Origin: Oncomelania hupensis
Lineage: Eukaryota > Mollusca > Gastropoda > Littorinimorpha > Pomatiopsidae
Reading direction: 5' to 3'
Assembly: GCA_036898135.1 (NCBI GenBank)
Contig: CM072517.1
Coordinates: 61,903,960 to 61,967,959 of the forward strand
DNA length: 64,000 nt
A model generated the notes under the pieces. The model saw only the letters and a program-made list of their open reading frames with translations, ran no database searches and had not been told where the DNA came from. The translations under genes and the position numbers were made by a program. Positions within the stretch are counted from its first letter, which is position 1; each line of letters starts with the position of its first letter. Below, in pieces: positions 10,904 to 20,908 of the stretch.

Positions 10904-12316
10904 ATGTCGGACCCAGTGGCCTTGAGATTGCGTTTCAAGGAACTAGGAGAAGCTTTACACTTAGCAGGAGGAGACCTAATTGCGTATATCAATGCAGAGG
11001 TAGAGAAACAGGAAGCTAAGGCAGAGAGGGCAGCAGAGAGAGAACAGAAAAAAGCAGAACTAGCCTTAGAAGCAGAGCAGAAGAAACTAGCATTAGAAGC
11101 AGAGCAGAAGAAACTAGCATTAGAAGCAGAGCAGAAGAAACTAGCATTAGAAGCAGAGCAAAAGAAAGCAGAGTTAGAAGCAGCGAGAGACCAGAAGAAA
11201 CTAGAGCTAGAGGCAGAAAAAGAACAGAAGAAGATGGCAGCAGAGAGAGAGGCGGAAAGTAGGAGGTGGGAGTATGAGAGGGCAGAAAAGGAAAAAGACA
11301 GACAGCATGAGTTAGAATTGAAAAGATTGGGATCAGGAGCTTCAAGTTCTTCCTCAACCCCTCCCCACTCAGATCAACTAGAGGTAGCATCCAAACCCGT
11401 ACTAGGGATGTCATTTCCACTGGGGACATTCAATGAAAGAGAAGAAGGTCTAGATCTCTATCTGACTAGGTTTGAGCGCCTAGCAACTGAGTATAAACTA
11501 GATCCCACCCATTGGTCTTTCAAGCTTAGTCAAGGGCTTAGAGGAAAGGCATATGACATCTACAGTAAGCTACTGACTGACAGAGTGACTGACTATCACA
11601 AAGTAAAAGAGGCACTCCTAACGGGATTCGAACTAACAGGAGAATGCTACCGGCAAAAATTCCGCACCAACCGGAGAGTGAAAGGAGAGAGCTATGCGCA
11701 GTTCGCGGATCGGTTGTCCACAATGCTAGATAAGTGGGTTAGCCAGTCAGCCACTGCTAAGACATATGATGGACTGACAGAACTGTTAGTATGGGAACAG
11801 CTACGGGAAACCATGACCCCCGAGCTGAGAACATTCTCAGTAGAGCAGGGCACGGAAAGACTGGAAGATCTGGTCAAGGTCGCAGATAGGTACGTGGCCG
11901 CCCACGGAGAAGCCAAGAGCTTCAGGCGAGACCTAAAGCCTAACGGGAAAGAGGCACAGAAACGAAGCCCTCACCGGGAAGAGCGCACCGCGAATACGCC
12001 GAATAACCCCAGACCTGGGCAAAATAAAGGACCCAACACGGAATTCGGGAAAAGAGGTCCCGCAGAACAGAAACGGTATTGTTTGTTCTGCAACAGAAAT
12101 AATCCCTCCACCGCAGAATGTTTCAGGTTGGCCGCACAACGTAGGGAAGAGCGCGAAAGCCGGCCAGCGCACCGAGTTCTAACTCAAAGCAGCGGTAAAA
12201 AGCCACACACTATCGGAGATCACCCAACGGTGACAGACACGGTCAAGGTCAACAGAAAAGTAGCGAACTGTCTGTATGACACAGGTCTATCATACGACGC
12301 GCGCGTGAGATGTTGA
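10904..12316 (+). CDS. gag: Gag-like polyprotein with coiled coil, capsid domain, knuckle and start of protease
   Basis: Open frame from ATG 10904. After a short globular start (VALRLRFKELGEALH) comes a long charged coiled coil (about residues 30-140) with four near-perfect EAEQKKLAL-type repeats. A SCAN/retrotransposon-gag-like capsid domain follows (FPLGTFNEREEGLDLYLTRF, WSFKLSQGLRGKAYD, YAQFADRLSTMLDKW). Near residue 398 is a CCHC-like knuckle CLFCNRNNPSTAEC in which the His position is Pro. The frame then enters an aspartic protease (VANCLYDTG, the DTG being the active-site motif) but is cut at about 12295 by a rearrangement, and the last residues come from unrelated DNA. The gag is otherwise free of stops, so this insertion is probably young. 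Confidence 0.8.
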   Translation: MSDPVALRLRFKELGEALHLAGGDLIAYINAEVEKQEAKAERAAEREQKKAELALEAEQKKLALEAEQKKLALEAEQKKLALEAEQKKAELEAARDQKKLELEAEKEQKKMAAEREAESRRWEYERAEKEKDRQHELELKRLGSGASSSSSTPPHSDQLEVASKPVLGMSFPLGTFNEREEGLDLYLTRFERLATEYKLDPTHWSFKLSQGLRGKAYDIYSKLLTDRVTDYHKVKEALLTGFELTGECYRQKFRTNRRVKGESYAQFADRLSTMLDKWVSQSATAKTYDGLTELLVWEQLRETMTPELRTFSVEQGTERLEDLVKVADRYVAAHGEAKSFRRDLKPNGKEAQKRSPHREERTANTPNNPRPGQNKGPNTEFGKRGPAEQKRYCLFCNRNNPSTAECFRLAAQRREERESRPAHRVLTQSSGKKPHTIGDHPTVTDTVKVNRKVANCLYDTGLSYDARVRC

Positions 12317-12568
12317 TTGTTGTTGATAGTGAGTTGGAAAGTAAAATTTGAGAGTGGAAAAACGATTGAGCGATTGTATGCAGTTGTTGATGTGTGCTGA
12401 ATAAAAGTGGAAAACTTCATACGTCGACTTTGTGACTTGTATGCTGATTGAACGGGTTGCGTGGATAAACGAATCTGAGCTACACTCATCAGTACTTCAG
12501 CATTGGGGCTGAATCAACTACTGATAAAACTCCAACATCAAACGGAGTGTAACACGGGACTAACTTGC
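12306..12568 (+). repeat. Second copy of family-A LTR 3' end plus its host flank
   Basis: 12306-12554 repeats 9498-9746 almost base for base, and 12555-12568 repeats the 14-bp spacer CGGGACTAACTTGC that separates the two LTRs at 9747-9760. The spacer is SINE sequence, so the segment was copied as a block and not inserted independently. Confidence 0.9.
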
Positions 12569-14070
12569 TGTGACGAACGGACCGTTTACCCTGCTTATTT
12601 TAATATTTAGCTTGTTTAGTCATCGGAATCATAGAATGTTAATGTTAGGCAGCAGCAGACGATGGAAGTAATCAAGCGTAGCAATGATACTGCCGGCTAC
12701 ACACAGCAGTGATAGCGGTAGGAGCTCAGGCAATGACATCATCGTAGCTACGTTAGGCGAGTCGATTATCCGCCAATGGGATCACAGCTTAGAATGGACT
12801 CAACCAGGTCTGGCTGATTCAAATGTAGAGCTAGACCGGCAGTCGTGTTTGAACCAAGGAGCAGTACACAGCTACACAGCTAGCAGTAAGATCTCTCCTG
12901 AAAAGACTAGGAAGCAGTACTTGGGAAAATCCGAATTCACTCAAGTAGCCACTGCCTGACATTGTCAAGAAGGTAAATGAACATGCTTCTTTTTCATCGT
13001 GATGTATTATATTATTGTTGAATTATGTTTGTGGAATGTGCTATGCATAGAATTGAATTGTTAGGCCGACTTTGCCTGAACATGTGGAGAAGCTGACCAT
13101 GAGGCAAACAGACGACCAGCCGACGCCATCTTCAATTGTGTACGGAACCACTGTTGTTTAACTTATATGTGTGCTTGCAGACCAGTGGCTGTACAAATGA
13201 ATGTGTATAATATTATTAATTCTTGATGTGTATAAATAGCCATGTTTTATGTTTATGTATGTATAGGAAATTAGAGTGGAGATTCCAGTGGACCACGGAC
13301 TTAGCAGAATGTTCGTCGCTTATATATGTAGATGTGGAGCTAATCACTGAGGGCTATTACGACCTTCAGTGAGACGCTCTGCACACACCAATTATTCAGG
13401 GTTGTGCAGAATTTCGTCTTATGTGTTACAGACGATCAGGCGTTCTGTAGTGCGCCCAACACAGCATCAGACGAAACCACGTCGACGCATAAGTTGGCTG
13501 CCGAGGTATCCCCAGCATTGCGCGAGGAAAGCCCACCAGTCTAACCACAGGGAAGAAACCAGAAGAAGACAACACAGTTGTCAGGAAACAGACCACAACA
13601 CAGCACGTTGGACTCTAAGTTAAGTACAGAGCCAAGAGTGCAAAAAAAAACAGACAACAGGACCACAGTAGTCCACGTCTCATGAACTTTAGCATCCAAT
13701 GCCCGAGGATGACATATTAGCTGCATAGACTATCAGCGATCAAATTATTTGCATTGACTCTTGACTTTTTAAGGTAGATTAGTACATCGAAGATCTTGTA
13801 TAGAGTAGAAGAAATAAATGTGTGATTTTAACTGTTATCAAGTGGCTGGACTACATATGATTCATAGCTGTGTGAAAGCTAGTGTGACAGTGATCTTTTA
13901 CCATTTTTCTATATATCTCTGTACCCCAGCCTTAACACAGACCGAGCTAAATAAATAAATGTATTAAAGTAATTCACCGGGTGACTAACTAGCAGTTCCC
14001 ATAGAATAAAGCGTGAGGGTTACAGCATTCCATTGTGCAGAGCCCAGCAACCCATAAACCCCACGTGACA
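12569..14070 (+). repeat. Family-B full-length LTR (1502 bp)
   Basis: TGTGAC...GTGACA followed by the CTTGC target duplication. It is the most complete LTR of the family in this window. It contains internal AATAAATG signals near 13815 and 13958. Frames within it (for example 12684-12959) have no recognisable domain. Confidence 0.85.
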
Positions 14071-15289
14071 CTTGCCTTGTCCACAAGCCAGAAACCAATG
14101 GCGCCTGACAGGTGTGGGTTCGAGCCAGCATCTGGGCGTTATGTTTCTACGAATATTATTTACTTTCGGCTCGGGCAACGTCTCGGGGGTTTTCTCCGGG
14201 TACTCCAGTTTGCTCCCCCAGCAAAAATTTCAAAAATTCACAATAAATGTTAGGTAGGTAGGGTTTGGGTACGCCACTGGCTGCGACTACGCCTTCCCCG
14301 GGGGAGGCGGCCCAGAGTTTCCCGATAGAAAGGGATAATGAACTGCAGCAAAATAAATTAATTAATTAATTAATTAATTAATTAAATCAAAGCAAGCTGT
14401 ATGGCAAATCTATCTTCCACCCCCGAAAAAAATAATAAGACCAAAATTTGTAAACTCTAGACCAAATGACATGCATCAAATAGATTTGTTATATCTTCCC
14501 CACGACAAAAACCTAGAAAGAAATACAGGTATGCCCTCACTGTTATTGATATAGCTACCAGGTTTAAAGATGCTCGTGCTCTTAGGACTAAAAATTCTGC
14601 CAAGGTCGCTCAAGCCTTAAATGCGATTTATTCAAGAGGGCCTCTTAAATTCTGTAGACTTATTCAATGAGATGAGGGGTCTGAATTCAAAGGAGCTGTT
14701 AACCAGCTTTTGTTAAAACATAATGTAACTGTTAAAAGAGGAGTTGCTGGATTGCACAGATCGCAGGGTATTGTGGAAAACTTTAATTGGCAACTGGCAG
14801 AAAGGTTATTCACTTATCAGTATTCAAAGGAGTTATTTGCTGAAACTGTTAATACAGAATGGGTTATTAGGCTGCCTCGAATTTTAGGAAATGAATTCAG
14901 AAGTAAGCAGAGTTACAGGATTAAAACCAGTTGAGGCTATTAAAACGAAACAAGACTGTTGTTACTGTTTTAAAGCCTGTTCAGCTGGATCTAACTTTGA
15001 TGAACAGAACTGTTAGATGCCTTTATCAACCTGGAGAAGTTGCTAATGACACTAGAAGAAGAGCTACAGACCGGGTGTGGTCAAGTTGACAGAGCATTGT
15101 CTACTGATCCGCCTGTATATTACTTAAGGCCAAGAAGTGATCGTATAACACCACAAAGAAATTTTGTAAAAGAATAACTTCAGATTGTGCCACCCGACAC
15201 AGAACCATTAAGACTTCCTATTTAAGAAAATAAAAAAATGTCTAAAAATGACAAACACTAAACAAAGTTTGCAAAGTATCTTAAATAAA

Positions 15290-17310
15290 TAGTCTGCAGG
15301 CAGTGACCTCCCTCTAAATGAACAGCAAGAAATGTCTGAAAATCTTAACACTTTTTATTGCCGTTTTGATCGCGATGATACGAAAGATAACGTCGAAGAA
15401 ATCATAACCGTTTGAAAGAAGATACCGATGCTGATGACAGTGACTTTGATATCGATGGCGACACAGTAAGATCAGTATTTCAAAAACTGAATGTAAAGAA
15501 GGGTGCAAGCCCCGATGGCATTGGAGGGTGGACCTTGAGGTGGTGCACGGCACAGCTGTGCGTAGTGTTTAGTCAGCTGTTTTTCTGGTCCCTGCGTGAC
15601 TGTGTCGTGCCCAGTGTGTGGAAGCACTCTGTTATTTCACCCATCCCCAAGATCACCTGACCCAAGCAGTTAAATGGCTATCGCCCCGTAGCCCTAACAT
15701 CCATAGCCATGAAATGTTTTGAAAAAATTGTTCTCTCTCGTCTACTCTTTCACACTCAGCCATTCTATGACCCCCTTACAGTTTGCCAACAAACCCAATC
15801 GCAGCACTGAAGACGCAACTCTTACCCTCCTTCACAATGCCTACACCCACCTAGAGACCCCCAGCTCCTTCGTCCGCATCCTCTTCATCGATTTCAGTTC
15901 TGCTTTCAATACTATCCAACCTCATGCATCTCATGGCCCAGAAGCTCCCTTCTTACTCTGTACCCTCCAAACTCATCCTTTGGATAGTTCAATTTCTTGT
16001 CAATAGGTCCCAGGCTGTCCGCTTTCACTCTGCTCTTTCCTCTGTCAAGCAAACCCCTGTCGGTGCGCCCCAGGGCACTGTGATTTCGCGGGTACTTTTT
16101 ACGTTGTATACCGACGACTGCCGTGGCTCTGACACCTGTCCGGTCATAAAGTACTCGGACGACTCGGCCCTGGTGGACATGTCAAACTCAAATTCTCAGT
16201 ATTTCTCATCTGTCGAAGTTTTTAGCACCTGGTGCAAGGAAAACTACCTCGACTTAAACGTAAAGAAAACAAAAGAGATAATTGTTGATTTCTGCCGCAA
16301 CCCCGCCCCCATCCCCGCTCTCGTCTTTGGCGGTGCTACAGTAGAAAGGGTCACAGAATACAAGTAGGCTACCTTGGCACCATCATTGACGACAAGCTGA
16401 TCTTCTCTTATAACGTCAATGGTATTCACAAAAAATGCCATTCTAGAATTTATTGCCTCCAGAACTCCGACGCTTGCATGTTCAAAACCGTATCCTCCAA
16501 ACCTTTTATGATTCGTTCATCTCTTCTATTTTCACTTTCTCCTTTGTATGTTGGTATGGAAGGTTGTCTTTGGGCAGTAGGAATGTGCTGGACAGAGTGG
16601 TGAGAGTGTGTGGGAAGGTTGTGGGAGTGCAACAAATGAGTATGATAGCGATGTATGAAAGGCGAGTGGCGAGAAAGGCCCGTCGCATACTTCAAGACAG
16701 CCGTCACGTGCTCGCGCACCACTTCAATCTCCTGCCCTCGGGTAGGCGCTACAACTACAAGACACCAAAGTTCAAAACTGTATGCACTAAAAATAGTGTT
16801 ATACCCACGCAATCTCTTTATTAAATGATTGAGAATTTGAATGTATTATGCTTCTATTATGACACTGTGTGTGGAATGATTTATATAATTAATGTCCAAT
16901 CCGCATGAGATAGTGGGTATGTGCCCCTGTGATCTTACATTTCCGTTTAGTGTAGGCCTATGTGCTTAGCGATTTTTATATTCTTTTATGAACATATTTA
17001 TCTAAAAGTCTTACGTTGTTGTATATTGATGCGATTATTGCTTGCCAACAGTGATTGTTATGTTGCAATACCTTCTATTATGATTATGACACTGAACGCA
17101 AATCATGTGATAGGTATTTGTTTTCCCCATGTAACTTCTTATGATTACAGTTTTAAATGGTTAATTCAATAATGTCTTCTTGATATACTTTTATCCTGTT
17201 TTACTGTTTACTGTTTATTGTTGTTATACTGTCCTTTATCGTCTGGTAACATTTATACGTGTGAATTTCTCTTTGATTGAGATAATAAAGTGATCATATT
17301 CGCATTCGTA
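15290..17310 (+). mobile_element. CR1/Rex-like LINE, 5'-truncated
   Basis: Starts within the region upstream of RT motif 1 and continues through the RT to a long AT-rich 3' UTR ending near 17310 with ATTCGCATTCG, plausibly a short tandem-repeat tail. The RT sequence differs clearly from the RTE-like copies elsewhere. Clade by resemblance only. Confidence 0.7.
15412..16824 (+). pseudogene. CR1-like LINE reverse transcriptase, frameshifted
   Basis: Four partial frames: 15412-15660 (KKGASPDGIGGWTLR, VVPSVWKHSVISPIPK), 15719-16006 ([34 protein letters not shown]), 15924-16367 (GAPQGTVISRVLFTLYTDDC) and 16453-16824. The catalytic box reads YSDD (16152-16163, residues 77-80 of the third frame), where this family normally has FADD. 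The C-terminal part contains SSIFTFSFVCWYGRLS and HFNLLPSGRRY. At least three frameshifts and a stop at 15660 make it non-functional. Confidence 0.75.
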
Positions 17311-17805
17311 AATAGTATCCCCACTTTCTGGAAATTTAGTGCTTTAAATTCCCACTGTCGCTGTCTTTCTCCTTTGTTCTTTGCCATTCCTAATCTCTTC
17401 TATCAATCTACTATACTATCTTCTTCTTTGCTAGACCAGTCACCTGCCTTTCTTCTTGAAAACTCTTCCGGGACAATACTCTTCATTTGTGTATGAGGTC
17501 TGTTGGATCAGCTTGGGAATATTGGACGCATTCTGCCAAATGGAAACTGGGGCTTCCTATGATGTTATTATTTGGCAATGTAGGCATTTTATATGTATGT
17601 TTTTTATATTGTTAAATGATGTTTGTATTCTATTTTGTTTTTTGTAAACGAGGGTTCGATAAATAAGAGTATAGCCTCAGCGCCCCATGCGTGGGATGTC
17701 TTTATTGTAAAGTGACCGGCTGGTAGTTTTCCTTCAGTGTTACCACTAGGGTTGTTTCAGCAGATCTTTTATGCGGATCAGGAGTGAGTCCTCTTTTACT
17801 TCTCT
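17311..17805. other. Unassigned AT-rich DNA
   Basis: No recognisable coding or repeat structure. The short frames have no domain. Confidence 0.4.
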
Positions 17806-17861
17806 GGTCCTGATTTGGCTCGGAAGAGTCCGCTGGACTTAAAGCAATAACCATGTAATGT
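17806..17861 (+). repeat. Single arm of a foldback element
   Basis: GTCCTGATTTGGCTCGGAAG and the following 36 bases match the right arm of the palindromic element at 26686-26740, ending CATGTAATGT. The partner arm is not present nearby. Confidence 0.7.
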
Positions 17862-18315
17862 CAACTGCTGAATGTATTTCCAAATAGAGTAGAATTTGAG
17901 TTCCCGACACTTTCGCGTAAGAGTTCAGATGAGGCGGCCCGAGATGGGGCAAAGATGACGTAGCGAAGTCATAATGACGACGACAAGGAATCGTAAAGTA
18001 GGAAGAAGTCCCGACGTAGGGCGAGAATAAAGAATACGAAAACCGAAGATCGTGAAGAGGCAACACAATGGGTAGCGTACGAGGCAGCTTCATGATAAGA
18101 GTGAACGCTCGAGGCGGTAGCTAAGATGAGAACGTAGACGCGCAGGCGGAAGAAAAGTGAAACGCTCAGGGATGAGTGGCGATGTGCCCAAGGGTCCAGC
18201 AGCGGAGCCGTGTAAAGAGGGGTGAGCTATCACGGGAGAGAGCTGGCGGCGTGGAAACGTCTGCTGTCCGGAGGCGCCACTCTACACGACTCAAGTCCAG
18301 AAGCCCAATCATATG
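17862..18315. other. Unassigned, GC-richer DNA
   Basis: Continues after the LTR at 18942 in the same composition, so 17862-18315 and 18947 onward were once contiguous. No gene recognised. Confidence 0.4.
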
Positions 18316-18941
18316 TGTTACGTTGAAACGCAAACGAAAGTATGTCTGAAACACGCACGATAGATCTAATCGTTTCGTTTTGCAAAGTATTCAATAATGG
18401 AGTTTATTTACCTTTGATTTGAGATTGCATTGTTGTTAGGAGAGGCTTTGTATAACGTTGATAATTTGCGTTAGTCGATATTATTGGAGAATTTTCTGGG
18501 TCTGCGTGTTTACTCTCGATAGAAGTTTCCCGATGGATGTCGAGGGGAGAGAACGTTCCGGGTATGTTTAGAAATATGTATGACGTAAGTCAGTGATGAC
18601 GATCTTTTATTCGGTTGGCTGTAGTGCGTCATTATAGTCTACCGTGTTCGAAATTGTTCGGGAAGAGAGAGAGAGGCTATATATTTTTTTTGGGCCGCAT
18701 TGTTTGGAGTAGTTGTTGATAGTGAGTTGGAAAGTAAATTTGAGAGTGGAAAGGCGATTGTATGCAGTTGTTGATGTGTGCTGAATAAAAGTGGAAAACT
18801 TCATACGTCGACTCCGTGTCTTGTATGCTGAGTGAGCAGGCTGCGTGGATACACGAATCTGAGTTACACCTTATCAGGAATTCAGCATTGGGGCTGAATC
18901 AAATACTGATAGAAAACACCAACATCGAACCAAGTGTAACA
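18316..18941 (+). mobile_element. Family-A solo LTR (626 bp) with 5-bp target duplication
   Basis: TGTTACG...GTGTAACA flanked by ATATG (18311-18315, 18942-18946). Body colinear with the copy at 7959. Confidence 0.9.
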
Positions 18942-18946
18942 ATATG

Positions 18947-20540
18947 AAAGAAAAGGGCAGCCTTGGAAAGAAACAGCGACCGCGAGATGTCGGGGCGCCC
19001 TTCGTCGTCCAACTGCCGCAGTTCAGTCAAAGGAGCCCGACCGTTGAGAAAATGAAGGTTGTATGATGAAGTGGAGAACGGATCGGGATCGCACAACCTG
19101 ATGCAAGCTGCTTCGTCCTTGGCAACCAGAAAAACATTCCCGACCGCAAACCGTCCAAGGTTGGCGGGAAATTATATGGAAGCCGCCGACGTCTGCATGT
19201 AGCGCACCAGTGGGACTGACCGTCTCCAAGAACAGGCCTGCCACCAGCCTGCTCGACTCGCTGACACCGAGAGATTGACCCACTGCCAAAAGGGGCGCCA
19301 AAATGATTAAATATGCAGCCTAGAATCTAACACGGAACGGTCCTTTATGGAACTGGTCATCGAGTCAACCATCCATAAAAAGCCACACAAAAATGCACGG
19401 GACAATGTTCCAAGTCCAGCCAATCCACAAAAGGCCACGCGAAACTCGCCGTAATTTTGCTATCTTTGAACGGGTCAAACCATTGTTATCAGGGAGTAGA
19501 GGGTGTATCTGACGTTATAATAAATAAGCTATGTATTTTTAATTGATTGGGTAATAAAGTGTAATGAGTCTAGATCTCACAATTAGCTACAAAAACTTGC
19601 ATCTTGCCAAAACAACCAGGACAGTTCCAAGGGAAGAAGATGCATCCTCACTCACAAGGTGGACGAAAAAATACATGCTAAAAAAAAGGGAAGAGACACA
19701 GAAAAAAAAACACAAAAAAGTCAAAACAGTCAGAGGTCAATGAGAGTCAAGTCGATGAAATTTGATGATAATGTGTTCGTCATAAACAAAAGATACAGTA
19801 ACAAAACAAAACAACTTAGCACGAAACAAAAGACAGGGGAGACAACTACTCAAACCATTACATGACAGGAAGCCACAAATGAGCAAAGTTTCTTTCCTCT
19901 AAACCGTGGAGATGCTTACTTTAGTCAAAACAATTACAAAACAAAAACAAAAAAAAGAAAAAAAAAGGTGAATACACGCCAGAACGGCGTACACACGGAC
20001 TATGACGGGCTAAATTAGGAAACGCCTAAAACATCAGCAACAATTACATCTGGAACCTTCTTACAACTTCTCTCCTGTTCCTCTTCCAGTTCGTATGTCC
20101 CTATAACCTAATATTTAATTTAATATCTACTGGTAGAGAATGAACTAAGGCATCAGGAAATATTACACTTAAGATAGTACTGGATAGAATCTTTACCATA
20201 GCGTTATTCAACATTTATGTTCTATCATGTGTTAAAAGGTGGGAAGTTGCGCTACACAACCCGGTCGATATCTGTTGAGGCGTAGCCTATAACAGCGCGG
20301 CGTCTTATCAACGTAATATGCATCACGCTATTCTAAACATCGCGCTCTCCTTCAAAACTGCTGTATAAATAAAAAATTAAGTTTATATATTCTGATAGAG
20401 AATTTAATGCTAACCCTAACGATTATGTGCTTTAAGGGATCTGAACATTATATCTCAAGTAATTGCTCACAGATAGTTTAAACCTAACAGAGACAGAGTA
20501 AGGCCTACGTATGGTATGGTTCGAAATTCTTGTAGCCAGG
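18947..20540. other. Unassigned DNA
   Basis: GC-rich at 18950-19340, then A-rich. No frame with a recognisable domain and no terminal repeats found. It could be an old, unrecognised element. Confidence 0.4.
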
Positions 20541-20908
20541 ATATCCTATTCTATCCTATCAAATCCCGTAGCTCGAAGGTCGTAGGGGCACCATAGCTGA
20601 TCGCTTAACCTGCGTACTCCACCTTTCTCTGTCCTCAGCAACCCTCATGGCTTCGCTCAGTGTCAAACCAGTCCATTCTCGAATGTTGTCCTCCCACCTC
20701 TTTCTCGGTCTCCCTCATCTTCTGCCTCCTTGCACTGTGTCTTGCAGGATGGTCTTTGCAAGGCCTGATGCTCTGGTGATGTGGCCATACCATCTGAGTT
20801 TCCGTTTCTTCACTACTGTGAGCATGTCATCGTGTTGTCCAATGGCTTGTGTGATGGTCTGTCGGACTTCGTTGTTGGTGATGTGTTGGGTATAGGAAAT
20901 GGGGAGAC
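20541..20908 (-). mobile_element. RTE-like LINE 3' fragment, reverse orientation
   Basis: Minus strand carries the C-terminal region (SYTQHITNNEVRQTITQ, KLRWYGHITRASG) and the 3' end with a short GGATA tail at 20541-20560. It abuts a forward-orientation LINE segment at 20909, giving an inverted pair. Confidence 0.8.

Larger units (their letters stand above)
9761..14070 (+). mobile_element. Family-B Ty3/gypsy-type retrotransposon with gag, pol deleted
   Basis: The outer boundaries are TGTGAC at 9761 and GTGACA at 14070, flanked by CTTGC duplications (9756-9760, 14071-14075). Inside are a shortened 5' LTR, a primer binding site, an intact gag-like frame, and then an abrupt jump near 12305 into a second copy of the 3' part of the preceding family-A LTR, its 14-bp flank and a full-length family-B LTR. 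Reverse transcriptase and integrase are absent from this copy. Confidence 0.85.
9031..14385 (+). mobile_element. tRNA-derived SINE, split by two LTR elements
   Basis: The 5' piece (9031-9061) carries an A-box-like GTGGCCAAGTGGGTTAAAGC reminiscent of tRNA-Ser/Leu. Fourteen bases follow between the two LTRs (9747-9760), and the rest starts at 14071 with a B-box GGTTCGAGCC near 14118. A conserved CTCCGGGTACTCC block lies near 14193, and the element ends in an ATTA tail at 14352-14385. Removing the LTRs restores a continuous SINE. Target duplication around ATCAA is visible at 9026-9030 and just after the tail, within the Polinton integrase. Confidence 0.7.
8905..15177 (+). pseudogene. Polinton/Maverick integrase, decayed and split by nested insertions
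   Basis: The N-terminal part starts at ATG 8905 (MTSNLSRLYYSQSGY), has in-frame stops, and reaches KQWLS at 9030. A SINE plus two LTR elements then intervene to about 14385. The integrase resumes with a YLPPPKK block near 14420, the first core aspartate in QIDLLYLPHD, the YALTVIDIATRF strand, the second aspartate in DEGSEFKGA (preceded by an in-frame TGA near 14668), and the glutamate in GIVENFNW. A chromodomain-like tail with RRRATDRVWS and YYLRPRSDR ends at stop 15177. Frameshifts occur near 14520 and 14940. The layout is that of the retroviral-type integrase of Polintons. Polymerase, ATPase, protease and capsid genes are not visible here. Confidence 0.8.

Noticed and set aside
9876..12959. 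Identical 91-codon frames at 9876-10151 and 12684-12959
   Set aside because: Their identity follows from the segmental duplication of the LTR; no domain and not preserved in more diverged LTR copies.
19023..19301. 92-codon minus-strand frame in GC-rich DNA
   Set aside because: No domain, no splice borders, and composition explains the lack of stops.
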